Position numbers and translations under genes: made by a program. Shown one piece after another: positions 8,227 through 16,540 of a stretch of DNA of 64,000 nucleotides; within the stretch, counting starts at the first letter, position 1; each line of letters begins with the position of its first letter. The stretch covers positions 2,294,001 to 2,358,000 of the forward strand of contig CP051152.1 in NCBI GenBank assembly GCA_003970805.2. The letters run 5' to 3'. The notes under the pieces are model-generated. The model saw nothing but the letters and a program-made list of their open reading frames with translations. It was not told the DNA's origin and searched no databases. This DNA comes from Undibacterium piscinae. Lineage in GTDB: Bacteria; Pseudomonadota; Gammaproteobacteria; Burkholderiales; Burkholderiaceae_D.

Positions 8227-10635
8227 TTAGAAATCTGCGGATAAAGTGACGGAGGCCAGACGTGGCGAACCCATGTAATAGAACACATTACGTCCCGCAT
8301 ACACGCCAACCGCTTGGGCATTTGTCACATTTTGTGATGATGGATTGCGATACTGTTTATCAAACAGGTTGCTGATACTCAGACGCAGAGTAGGTTTTTT
8401 GAACCAGCTAGAATTGGCAAACTGATAGCCGGCATCAAATCCAACTAATGTATAAGCCGGAACCTCTTCGTCATTGACCAGGGTGGCTTGCTGAGTACTG
8501 GTGTACTTTGCTTTCAGGCGAGTGTACCAGACCGCTGTTTCATAACTTGCGCTAAGACCTAGCTTCCATTCAGGAGTCAGGGCCATTTGCTTGCCTGCAG
8601 TAGGCAAAGTGACGATCACGGTTTGATCAGGCTTACCGGTTACTTTAACCACCTGACTCACCATGGTGTTTTCTTTGATCTCACTGGTAGCGAAACCTGC
8701 AGAACCATAAAAAGACCAACCATTCACAGGAGTATTGCCCAGTTCAACTTCAAAACCCTGAGTCTTCACTTTACCGACGTTGGTCAGGCTGCTGGTTTTG
8801 GTTGCTTCATCATAAGCAGTGGCTTGTCTATCGCTAAAATCAACGACATAAGCACTTACTTGCGAAGTCAACTTATCAGTTTGATGACGATAGCCAACAT
8901 CAAGGTTATACGATGTTTCTGCCTTGACATCGACCGGCAACTGCCCCACACCATTAATCGCCTTCAATTTTGAGTAAGCAAAATTCGGTGGCGCTTTCAT
9001 GTTCTTGGCCAAACTGGCGAAGACTTGATTATTGTTATTAATCTGGAAACGGGCGCCAAGTTGTGGCAACAGTTCAGAGTAATCACGTTTGATATTGTAG
9101 CCGTAACCTGTTTCTTCACTGGCTGTGTTAGTGAAATCACGTTTCATGTTGGGCACACGCAATCCGAGATTAATGCTCAGTTTGTCGTCCATGAAACTGA
9201 TCGTGTCTTGTGCAAAAAACTGGTATGCGGTACTAATCGTTTTCCAATTACGCGATTGAAATTCAGTACCATCAGGACGGGTGATGCGTCCATTCTTGAG
9301 CCAGATATCGGCCGCATTGCCTGCATCATCCACCGATACCATAGGGCCAAATTGTTCATGGGTAGCGCGCTCGTACCAGAAACCAGCGAGTATCTGATGA
9401 TTGCCAATCGTGTGAGTAAGCGATGCTGTGATACCCGGACGATTGGTACGCGTCAGGCTGCTATTGGCAACAATGACTTTATCGAGCGTATCACCGTCGC
9501 CATTGAGGTCAACCCCCGCTGTATTTTTGCCGGTAGCCGCATTAAGAAAGCCACTTTCCGATTGCAATTTTTGTTGATTGCTGCCAGTGCCATAACCATA
9601 CCAGTAGTAAGGGATGACCTTGATATCGGTATTTTCACCTATTCTAAATTTGCCAGTAGCGGAGGCGATGACATTTTCAAATGGGTTCTTGGTCAACTGA
9701 TAATAGGCATCTGCGAACGCTGAATCTGTATCACTTACCGCTTTACCTGGCGATTTTGGTTTATGACCGACAAACGTGGTAGCGTAATCGTAGTAGTAGC
9801 CGTTCTTGGCCAGATCAGCCAGGTTAAAGGTACTAATATTTTGATTGATGGCGCGGTTATAAAGTATGGTTCCGTTAATCGAATTAAAACGATCAAAATC
9901 AGTACGGAATCCCATGTCAACGTGATCACGGTTAGCGCCACCTAAGCCTTTAAATTTATCAGCCTGTGCGTGCGATCCTGAAATAAAGAAACGTGAACGT
10001 CCGTCAGACAATAAACCGGTGTCATAACGCATGTAGGTCTTGCTCAGATTCAGGCCGCCCACGGTTTGCGCCACACGGAAACGCTTTTCTTTTGACGGAT
10101 CACAAGTGGTGATGCCGAAATTACCACCGGTTGCGCCAATCTGCGGTGAATCAACATCAGTCGATCCTTGAGTCACGAATTGGGTGCAGGTGTTTTCCTG
10201 ATCGACGTATTCCTGCGGATAGATAGAGAAACTGCCTGAGTCATTGACTGGCACGCCATTGATGGTGGCACCAATCTGATCGCTATTAAAACCACGTAAA
10301 GTCAGACCACCGCCAAACAATCCCGTGCCATCATAGTTGTAGCTATTTACGGCAGGCATCAATTCCAGCGCCTCGTAAGCATTACCGGTAGGGCGTTGTT
10401 TCGCCAGTTCTTCCGCGGTAATGGTGCTACGTGCCTTAGGGGCATTTTCCTGCACCATCAAACCCATACCGACCTTTTTGCCGGTGATGGTGACTTGCTG
10501 TGAGCTGACCGGCTCATTCGATTCCGCCGTTTGCGCATAGGCACTGGCCATGCTCAGGCAAGTGAGTTGAGCAGCTACCGCAAGCATCGATAAACGCGAT
10601 GGAAAAGCTGCCGATGACGTTCTTGATTGTTTCAT
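8227..10635 (-). CDS. TonB-dependent outer-membrane receptor
   Basis: The 802-residue protein has a cleavable signal peptide ending near SAYAQ, a plug domain (TITAEELAKQRPTGNAYEAL, then TLRGFNSDQIGATINGVPV) and a long beta-barrel. It ends in LASVTLSADF with the C-terminal Phe typical of barrel proteins. TonB-dependent receptors import bulky nutrients such as siderophores, cobalamin or oligosaccharides. No FecA-type signalling extension is present. A GGGAA ribosome site precedes the ATG. The 640-bp upstream region carries two LacI-type palindromes, so a carbohydrate or nucleoside-type substrate is more likely than iron. The exact ligand cannot be read from the sequence. Confidence 0.9.
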   Translation of the reverse strand: MKQSRTSSAAFPSRLSMLAVAAQLTCLSMASAYAQTAESNEPVSSQQVTITGKKVGMGLMVQENAPKARSTITAEELAKQRPTGNAYEALELMPAVNSYNYDGTGLFGGGLTLRGFNSDQIGATINGVPVNDSGSFSIYPQEYVDQENTCTQFVTQGSTDVDSPQIGATGGNFGITTCDPSKEKRFRVAQTVGGLNLSKTYMRYDTGLLSDGRSRFFISGSHAQADKFKGLGGANRDHVDMGFRTDFDRFNSINGTILYNRAINQNISTFNLADLAKNGYYYDYATTFVGHKPKSPGKAVSDTDSAFADAYYQLTKNPFENVIASATGKFRIGENTDIKVIPYYWYGYGTGSNQQKLQSESGFLNAATGKNTAGVDLNGDGDTLDKVIVANSSLTRTNRPGITASLTHTIGNHQILAGFWYERATHEQFGPMVSVDDAGNAADIWLKNGRITRPDGTEFQSRNWKTISTAYQFFAQDTISFMDDKLSINLGLRVPNMKRDFTNTASEETGYGYNIKRDYSELLPQLGARFQINNNNQVFASLAKNMKAPPNFAYSKLKAINGVGQLPVDVKAETSYNLDVGYRHQTDKLTSQVSAYVVDFSDRQATAYDEATKTSSLTNVGKVKTQGFEVELGNTPVNGWSFYGSAGFATSEIKENTMVSQVVKVTGKPDQTVIVTLPTAGKQMALTPEWKLGLSASYETAVWYTRLKAKYTSTQQATLVNDEEVPAYTLVGFDAGYQFANSSWFKKPTLRLSISNLFDKQYRNPSSQNVTNAQAVGVYAGRNVFYYMGSPRLASVTLSADF

Positions 10636-10881
10636 TTACGTTCCCGTATCAAATGGTGTTGAGAGTTAATTTAAAAAAAGACAAATCTGTAAAAATAATT
10701 TATGCGTATTGAGTAACTAAAATTCTTTGCATTCAAACAACCTCTGGTTTAGCGCGCCCCTACCGGCCATCTAAGTCGCGCCACAAACCTCTTAATGAGT
10801 CTGCAAAATCGTTGTGCAATCACAACAATTTTCTCGCCCATTCCATTTTCGATAACATATCTAAAGCTTTTTCTGCCTTAC

Positions 10882-10893
10882 GCAAACGATTGC
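10882..10893. promoter_or_regulatory. LacI-family operator candidate 1
   Basis: GCAAACGATTGC is a near-palindrome with the central CG and GCAA/TTGC arms typical of LacI/PurR-family operators. An identical copy lies 41 bp away. Confidence 0.6.
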
Positions 10894-10922
10894 TAGCGAA
10901 ATAAAAAAAATATTTTACCCGC

Positions 10923-10934
10923 GCAAACGATTGC
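10923..10934. promoter_or_regulatory. LacI-family operator candidate 2
   Basis: This is the second exact copy of GCAAACGATTGC. The 41-bp offset is close to four helical turns, which would put both sites on one face of the DNA and could allow looping or cooperative binding. Confidence 0.6.
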
Positions 10935-11273
10935 TATTTTGAAGCAAAAAAAACAGCCATCCCTATGAAATCATCTATATTTACTCGTTTTTTCCATCTG
11001 TATCGAAAACTTGGTACCGACCTGATGTTACGGCTTGCAAGACAAATGTAACACAGCGAAAAAAATAGTTCAGCAAAGAAAATTTTGCATCATCGAAGTT
11101 TGCCATTCATTTATGAAGACTTAATGACATACGCTGGAAGTATACTAGTTTTGAAGAGAATTAATTAAACGACGAACTCAAATGTGGAGCCTGAAATGCC
11201 AAACACAGGCATTTCGGTCAATAGGATGAACCGGCATCAAAGCGACAAGCCGCGATAAATACGTTGCCCCGTA

Positions 11274-12164
11274 TCACCTTACCGGCGCGATGCTTTTGTC
11301 ATTGGTCTGGTAAGCGGCAATGGATTTGAGATCAATACCTTTGGCATGTGCATATAGCGGCATGACTTCGGGTAGATGGCGGCGGATTTCGGCGATCCGG
11401 TCGGTGCCGGCCGGATGGGTGGACAACCATTGCGGTGGTGCGCCCTTGCTTGCCATGTCCATTTTTTGCCAGAGCGCGACACCGGCGCGCGGGTCATAGC
11501 CGGCACGGGCGGCGATATCCAAGCCAACCACGTCGGCTTCAGTTTCGTCATCGCGGGAAAATTTCAGCATGCCGACTTTGGCGATGCCGCCACCGACAGT
11601 CCCCGCCAAGCTAGGGTCATAGCCTTTGACGCTGGCAAATAATTCCAAAGCCTTAACGCCGAGATTGGCTGCCATGGTCTTACCGGCACGCTCGGCACCG
11701 TGTTCGCGCAGCGCGTGAGCGATCTCGTGTCCCATCACGATGGCGACCTCGTCATCGGTGAGTTTGAGCGACTCCAAAATACCCGTATAAAACGCAATTT
11801 TGCCGCCTGGCATGCAGTAGGCATTGATCTGCTTGGAACCAATCAGATTGACTTGCCACTTCCACTCCTTGGAACGTTCATTCCAGCGCAATGAATACGG
11901 AATCAGCTTGGCGGCAATCGCACGCAGACGTAACACTTGCGGATTATTCGCTGGTGCCAGCGCATTTTGCTGCTGCGCCTGCTGCATGGTTTGCAGGTAT
12001 TGCTGGGCAGCCTGCCCTTCTAAGGCGCCACTCCCGACAAACTTACGAAACACTGACATCTCGCCAACCTTGACGCCGTCCTGCTGCGCATCACCCTGCG
12101 CCATGGCAAGGCCACTGACAGCCAGCAGGCTGCCGATAGCGACCTTAATAAGAGTTAGTTTCAT
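11274..12164 (-). CDS. Secreted M48-family zinc metalloprotease
   Basis: The 296-residue protein has a signal peptide (cleavage near LAMAQG). Its M48 domain shows the zinc motif HEIAH in VMGHEIAHALREHGAER at about residue 145 and the third ligand in DDETEADVVGLDIAARAGYDP. It resembles the periplasmic LoiP/BepA-like peptidases that handle outer-membrane protein quality control, but has no TPR tail as BepA does. It is a single-gene unit on the minus strand, with AmpG upstream in the same direction. The family is clear, the substrate unknown. Confidence 0.9.
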   Translation of the reverse strand: MKLTLIKVAIGSLLAVSGLAMAQGDAQQDGVKVGEMSVFRKFVGSGALEGQAAQQYLQTMQQAQQQNALAPANNPQVLRLRAIAAKLIPYSLRWNERSKEWKWQVNLIGSKQINAYCMPGGKIAFYTGILESLKLTDDEVAIVMGHEIAHALREHGAERAGKTMAANLGVKALELFASVKGYDPSLAGTVGGGIAKVGMLKFSRDDETEADVVGLDIAARAGYDPRAGVALWQKMDMASKGAPPQWLSTHPAGTDRIAEIRRHLPEVMPLYAHAKGIDLKSIAAYQTNDKSIAPVR

Positions 12165-12246
12165 GCTGAGTTCCTGCAGATAGTCTGCTGTACGGTATGG
12201 ATGAAGATAGTAGCACTAGCGAAAAAATAAAGAGCGGCGCGCTTAT

Positions 12247-13548
12247 TCAGTCGATTTTTTTTTCATTCCAGGGCGCTACTTTTAGCAGCAATAGCATGCC
12301 GGGTATCGCCAGTGCGAAACAGATCAGGAAAAAATTAAACCAGCCGGTCGCTGCCACGATAAACCCTATCAGCGAGGTGGTAAACGTGCGCGGTACCGCT
12401 GCCAGACTGGTAAACAAGGCAAACTGGGTTGCGGTATAACGCGGATCGGTCGATCTGGCGATGAAAGCGATAAAAGCGGAAGTACCAAGGCCGACACCAA
12501 AGGCTTCTGATGCCAGCACCACGCCCAGCATGACCAGGTTAGGGCCGGAATAGGCTAACAGGGCAAAACCCAAGATACTCAGTGCCTGCGCCACGCCAAA
12601 GATCCACAGGGCGCGATTGATACCGAGCTTAATCATCCAGATCCCGCCAACCACACCACCGGCTATGCTGCCCCAGAATAAGGTTAGCTTGGCGACGGCA
12701 CCGATTTGCGTCAGCTGGAAACCCAGATCGAGAAAGAATTTGGTCGCCAGTGTTCCGGCCATGCTATCACCGAGGCGATACAGAAAAATAAAACTGAGTA
12801 TCCAGAATGCATTGAGCCAACCGTCGCGCCGGATAAATTCCTGGAACGGCAACACCACCGCTTCCCGGATATTTTTTGGTGGTTCGCCATACGAAGGCGG
12901 CTCCTTTACCACTAGGGTGCAGATCAGGCCAGGCAAAATGAACGCGGCAGTGATCCAGAATACCCAGCTCCAGGCGATATGGTCAGCCAATATCAGTGAC
13001 AGGGCCCCCGGTACCAGACCGGCTATCTTGTAGGCATTGACCTTCACCGCTGCCCCTAAGCCCTGCTCGTTGTCATCCAGAATTTCTCGTGTATACGCAT
13101 CAATCACGATATCCTGGCTAGCCGACAGGAAGGCTACGGCGATCGCGCAAGCGACAATCGTCGATAGCTGGGTTGAAGGGTCAAGCATACCCATACTGCC
13201 TATCGCAAAGAACAGGCCAGCCTGAGTCAATGCCATCCAGCCACGCCGCCGTCCCAGGCTACCGAAGCTAAAGCGGTCCATCAAAGGCGACCACAGGAAT
13301 TTCCATGGGTAGGGAAACATCACCAGCGTGAACAAGCCCAGCGCCTTGATGTCCAGCCCGGCCTTGGATAGCCAGGCTTGCACCAGATTGATCAGGATGA
13401 ATAGCGGCAAACCAGAACTAAAGCCCAGAAACACCAGGGTCAGCATGCGGCGATTGAAATAACTGCGCCAACCCGGCGGCGCTGCTGCGCTGCTGATTTT
13501 GCTGCTGACATCGTTATTTGCTGTCTTGGAACTGGTGGAATTGGTCAT
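12247..13548 (-). CDS. ampG: AmpG-type muropeptide permease (MFS)
   Basis: The 433-residue protein has 12 to 13 predicted TM helices and the AmpG signature near the N-terminus: LGFSSGLPLFILINLVQAWL, then GLFTLVMFPYPWKFLWSPLM and DRFSFGSLGRRRGWM. AmpG imports GlcNAc-anhydro-MurNAc peptides for cell-wall recycling and influences AmpC beta-lactamase induction where that system exists. It lies directly downstream of metW with an 18-bp gap and may be co-transcribed with metX-metW, although function gives no reason for that. Confidence 0.92.
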   Translation of the reverse strand: MTNSTSSKTANNDVSSKISSAAAPPGWRSYFNRRMLTLVFLGFSSGLPLFILINLVQAWLSKAGLDIKALGLFTLVMFPYPWKFLWSPLMDRFSFGSLGRRRGWMALTQAGLFFAIGSMGMLDPSTQLSTIVACAIAVAFLSASQDIVIDAYTREILDDNEQGLGAAVKVNAYKIAGLVPGALSLILADHIAWSWVFWITAAFILPGLICTLVVKEPPSYGEPPKNIREAVVLPFQEFIRRDGWLNAFWILSFIFLYRLGDSMAGTLATKFFLDLGFQLTQIGAVAKLTLFWGSIAGGVVGGIWMIKLGINRALWIFGVAQALSILGFALLAYSGPNLVMLGVVLASEAFGVGLGTSAFIAFIARSTDPRYTATQFALFTSLAAVPRTFTTSLIGFIVAATGWFNFFLICFALAIPGMLLLLKVAPWNEKKID

Positions 13549-13566
13549 AGCTAGAAATGTAAACGA

Positions 13567-14169
13567 CTATTTTTTTCGGAGACGGAATACCGCCAGACTA
13601 CCACGCAAATTCGGCAGCCATTTGATCGGCTGCCCTTCGTGCAGGGCCATGCATTCCATCACTTCCAGACCGACATCATCGGCCAGGTCGGAAAAATCAT
13701 AGATGGTGGCACAACGCACGTTGGGGGTGTCATACCATTCGTAAGGCAAAGTCTTGGAGACCGGCATCTTACCGCGCAATAAGGCGGTGCGGTGCGGCCA
13801 GTACCCAAAGTTAGGGAAAGACACGATCGCCTCCTTGCCGACCCGGGCGATATCGCGCAAGAGCGGCTCCACGTGCTTCATCATCTGCAGCGAAGACAGG
13901 CACAACACGGTATCGAAGGCATTATCGGCAAACATCCCGAGGCGGTTTTCCATATCCTGTTGTATCACGTTAATGCCGCGCTGGGCGCATGCAAGCACTT
14001 TATCGTCGGCGATCTCGACCCCGTAGCCACTGCACTTTTTATCGGTTTGCAGATAATCGAGCATGACGCCATCACCGCAGCCAACGTCCAGCACATGCGA
14101 ACCAGGCTTGATCCAATGGGCGATGAAAGCCAAGTCCGGCCTTAAGGTATTAAGTTCTGTAAAGTTCAT
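13567..14169 (-). CDS. metW: MetW methionine biosynthesis protein
   Basis: The 200-residue protein is a class I SAM-dependent methyltransferase-fold protein, with the SAM-binding stretch [16 protein letters not shown] near residue 25. MetW is the usual partner of MetX in Proteobacteria and is reported to be needed for full homoserine acetyltransferase activity. The start overlaps the metX stop by four bases, so the pair is translationally coupled. The riboswitch upstream of metX should control both genes. Confidence 0.93.
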   Translation of the reverse strand: MNFTELNTLRPDLAFIAHWIKPGSHVLDVGCGDGVMLDYLQTDKKCSGYGVEIADDKVLACAQRGINVIQQDMENRLGMFADNAFDTVLCLSSLQMMKHVEPLLRDIARVGKEAIVSFPNFGYWPHRTALLRGKMPVSKTLPYEWYDTPNVRCATIYDFSDLADDVGLEVMECMALHEGQPIKWLPNLRGSLAVFRLRKK

Positions 14170-15293
14170 GCGAGCTCCTTGGCGATGCGCGCGTAATAGG
14201 CTGCGACCAGGTTAAGGTAACGCTCGTCGTCGAGCAAGAAGGCATCGTGACCGTGCGGCGCATCGATTTCAGCGTAACTGACGGTGCGTTTATTTTCGAT
14301 CAGGGCTTGCACGATCTCACGGCTACGTTCCGGCGAAAAGCGCCAGTCGGTAGAAAACGAGGCCAGAAAAAATTTCGCCTTGGTGTTAGCCAGCGCCTTG
14401 CTCAGGTCACCGCCGAAAGCGCGGGCCGGGTCAAAGTAATCGAGCGCCTTGGTAATCAGCAGATAGGTGTTGGCATCAAAATAGTCAGAGAATTTGTCGC
14501 CCTGATAGCGCAGGTAAGACTCAATCTCGAAATCGACGCCAAAGCCGAATTGGTATTCGCCGGTTTTCAGTTCGCGGCCGAACTTTTCCGCCATATCGTC
14601 ATTCGACAGATAAGTGATATGGCCTATCATGCGCGCCACCCGCAAGCCATTGCGCGGCACTACCTTATGAGCGTAAAAATCGCCGCCATGAAAATCGGGG
14701 TCAGTCAGAATCGCCTGCCGCGCCACATCGTTAAAGGCGATATTCTGTGCCGACAATTTGGGAGTGGAGGCAATCACCACGCAATGGCGCAAACGATCCG
14801 GATACATGATGCTCCAGGCCAGCGCCTGCATGCCACCGAGCGAGCCGCCCATGACCGCGGCAAATTGCTGTATCCCCATCACGTCGGCCAGACGGGCCTG
14901 GGCATTGACCCAGTCTTCTACCGTCACGACCGGAAAGTCGGCACCGTAAGGCTTGCCGGTACTCGGATTGATATGCATGGGGCCGGTGGAGCCAAAGCAC
15001 GAGCCCAGATTATTGACGCCAATGACGAAAAATTTATCGGTGTCGAGCGGCTTGCCGGGACCGACCATATTGTCCCACCAGCCTACGTTTTTCGGCTGAT
15101 CGGCATAGGTGCCGGCCACGTGATGCGAGGCGTTCAGCGCATGGCAAACCAATACCGCGTTGGATTTATCGGCATTCAAAGTGCCGTAGGTTTCTACCAT
15201 CAGCGTGTAATCAAAGATGCTGGCACCGCTTTGCAAAGGCAGTGCTTCGGTGAAGCGATACGCTTGTGGCGTGACGATTCCTATGGATGGCAT
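14166..15293 (-). CDS. metX: Homoserine O-acetyltransferase MetX
   Basis: The 375-residue alpha/beta-hydrolase-fold enzyme transfers an acyl group to homoserine, the first committed step to methionine. The nucleophile Ser is in [15 protein letters not shown], the Asp lies in [13 protein letters not shown] and the His in [12 protein letters not shown], giving a complete triad. In some lineages MetX prefers succinyl-CoA, which cannot be settled here. The ATG at 15291-15293 follows a GGGAAG site. Another ATG four bases upstream is out of frame. A SAM-II-like riboswitch lies about 90 nt upstream. Confidence 0.95.
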   Translation of the reverse strand: MPSIGIVTPQAYRFTEALPLQSGASIFDYTLMVETYGTLNADKSNAVLVCHALNASHHVAGTYADQPKNVGWWDNMVGPGKPLDTDKFFVIGVNNLGSCFGSTGPMHINPSTGKPYGADFPVVTVEDWVNAQARLADVMGIQQFAAVMGGSLGGMQALAWSIMYPDRLRHCVVIASTPKLSAQNIAFNDVARQAILTDPDFHGGDFYAHKVVPRNGLRVARMIGHITYLSNDDMAEKFGRELKTGEYQFGFGVDFEIESYLRYQGDKFSDYFDANTYLLITKALDYFDPARAFGGDLSKALANTKAKFFLASFSTDWRFSPERSREIVQALIENKRTVSYAEIDAPHGHDAFLLDDERYLNLVAAYYARIAKELA

Positions 15294-15340
15294 ACATTCT
15301 TCCCGTGAGATTGCTGATCTCTTGTAACTCGTTCAAGGGG

Positions 15341-15396
15341 GGCTAAAAGAAGGGCTGAATGAAGGGAGAACTGCGGCATTCAAGCTCGCTTTAGCC
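15341..15396 (-). promoter_or_regulatory. Possible alternative stem of the metX leader (expression platform)
   Basis: On the minus strand the riboswitch 3' segment GGCTAAA (15390-15396) can instead pair with TTTAGCC (15341-15347), with inner pairing of TGAATG (15377-15382) to CATTCA (15356-15361). This would exclude the riboswitch pseudoknot. No T tract follows, so control by translation or Rho looks more likely than intrinsic termination. Confidence 0.45.
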
Positions 15397-15457
15397 GTAT
15401 TTATTTGTCTCGACATTGTCGACACTGCGCCCGCAAGCTGATTTCAAATCGGCGCTC
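15384..15457 (-). ncRNA. SAM-II (SAM-alpha) riboswitch upstream of metX
   Basis: Read on the minus strand, the element begins GAGCGCC, then GATTTGA, GCTTGC, GGGCGC, and ends AAATACGGCTAAAGCGAGC. This matches the SAM-II layout and conserved bases (GAUUUGA, GCUUGC, GCUAAAG). P1 pairs GCGCC (15451-15455) with GGCGC (15427-15431) perfectly. A pseudoknot pairs GCTTGC (15433-15438) with GCGAGC (15384-15389), with one G-U. An extra hairpin (15406-15424) sits between P1 and the 3' strand. SAM binding normally represses the downstream methionine gene. The position before metX fits exactly. Confidence 0.82.
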
Positions 15458-15722
15458 AAGTGTAGAAGGATAGCGAAGTCTACCCCTCACGTCAAACTTG
15501 CGGCACCGGGGAAGCCGCCTGGGACAACGCGGTACTCTGAAATCTTCAGCCAGATCAAATAAAAGCGCATTTGCCTGCCGCCATAGTTTTTAAAGCTTGA
15601 CTCACGGACACGAATGCTGGATCCTCGCAGACTTTTTTGAAAACATTGCCGTTTTCAAGCGAATCCCCCTTCCGCTGCCCTTCCCGATATCCGTCGCGAT
15701 ATCTCACCCAACTTAGTACTCG

Positions 15723-16463
15723 ATGATCAAAAAGCTTCTCCTTGTCACCCTTAGCCTGTTAGTTTCCAACGCCGCCTACGCAGTTCAAGAATTTTCAGAA
15801 TGCCGTCACTTCTTTATCAACGGCACCATTCCCGTTATCCAGCCATCAGTCCATTTGCGGCTGCGCGCCCTATGTTTCTCGTCCTTTGCGATTATGCATT
15901 CCGGCCGCAGCCGCACGCCGCTGTATGTGGTGGAGCGGCTCAACAAAACTATCCTGACCGACGCCAAAGATAATAAGCGCACCAATCGCTTTTTTGCCGA
16001 TGCGCGCCTGCCGCGTTCGGAACGCGCGGAACTTGATGATTTCAAAGGCTCCGGTTATGACCGCGGTCACATGGCGCCAGCCGCAGACATGGCGACACCC
16101 GAGGCGATGGCTCAGAGTTTTTCATTAGCCAATATGGTGCCGCAGTCACCGGAAAATAATCGCACGGCCTGGGCGAATATAGAAAAAGCGACCCGCAAAT
16201 ACGTAATGCGTGCCAGCGGTGACGTCTACGTGATTACCGGCCCGGTGTTTGACGCTCGCCCCGAGAGCATAGGGCGCAATCAGGTCTGGATACCGAAATA
16301 CTTGTTCAAGATGGTGTATGACCCCGCCACCCAAAAATCCTGGGTGCATTGGCTGGAGAACACCGACCAAGCCAAACCCGGCAAGCCCATCAGCCACGAA
16401 CAGTTACTGGAACGTACCGGTATCAATTTCATGCCGGTCGCCGTTGGCCATGGCAGATATTAG
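15723..16463 (+). CDS. Secreted DNA/RNA non-specific endonuclease
   Basis: The 246-residue protein has a Sec signal peptide (cleavage near NAAYA) and a beta-beta-alpha-metal nuclease domain. The catalytic motif is DRGHMAPAADM (His and the DRGH box, about residue 117), with the metal-binding Asn region NMVPQSPENNRTAWANIE. Such enzymes (Serratia nuclease and NucA families) cleave single- and double-stranded DNA and RNA. Export suggests nutrient scavenging or degradation of extracellular DNA. The gene is solitary, divergent from metX and convergent with the kinase gene. Confidence 0.9.
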   Translation: MIKKLLLVTLSLLVSNAAYAVQEFSECRHFFINGTIPVIQPSVHLRLRALCFSSFAIMHSGRSRTPLYVVERLNKTILTDAKDNKRTNRFFADARLPRSERAELDDFKGSGYDRGHMAPAADMATPEAMAQSFSLANMVPQSPENNRTAWANIEKATRKYVMRASGDVYVITGPVFDARPESIGRNQVWIPKYLFKMVYDPATQKSWVHWLENTDQAKPGKPISHEQLLERTGINFMPVAVGHGRY

Positions 16464-16482
16464 TAGCAGCACCAAATACCCC

Positions 16483-16503
16483 GCACGCAAGCTAGCTGCG
16501 TGC
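16483..16503. terminator. Hairpin between convergent nuclease and kinase genes
   Basis: Seven-base arms GCACGCA and TGCGTGC enclose a seven-base loop. There is no clear T tract, so it is only a candidate terminator, supported by its place between two convergent genes. Confidence 0.35.
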
Positions 16504-16540
16504 CGCGGTGGGCGTGGCACGGAGGCTAGGATAGCCCCCG

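Larger units (their letters stand above)
10636..11273. other. Long regulatory intergenic region upstream of the TonB receptor
   Basis: The 638-bp gap between the receptor start and the protease stop has no supportable gene. It is AT-rich and contains paired LacI-type operators at 10882-10893 and 10923-10934. The 5' leader of the receptor mRNA may be about 200 nt if the promoter lies near these sites. Confidence 0.5.

Noticed and set aside
14247..15308. 353-residue ORF on the plus strand opposite metX
   Set aside because: It lies entirely antisense to a well-supported metX and reads like the shadow of a GC-rich gene, without family motifs.
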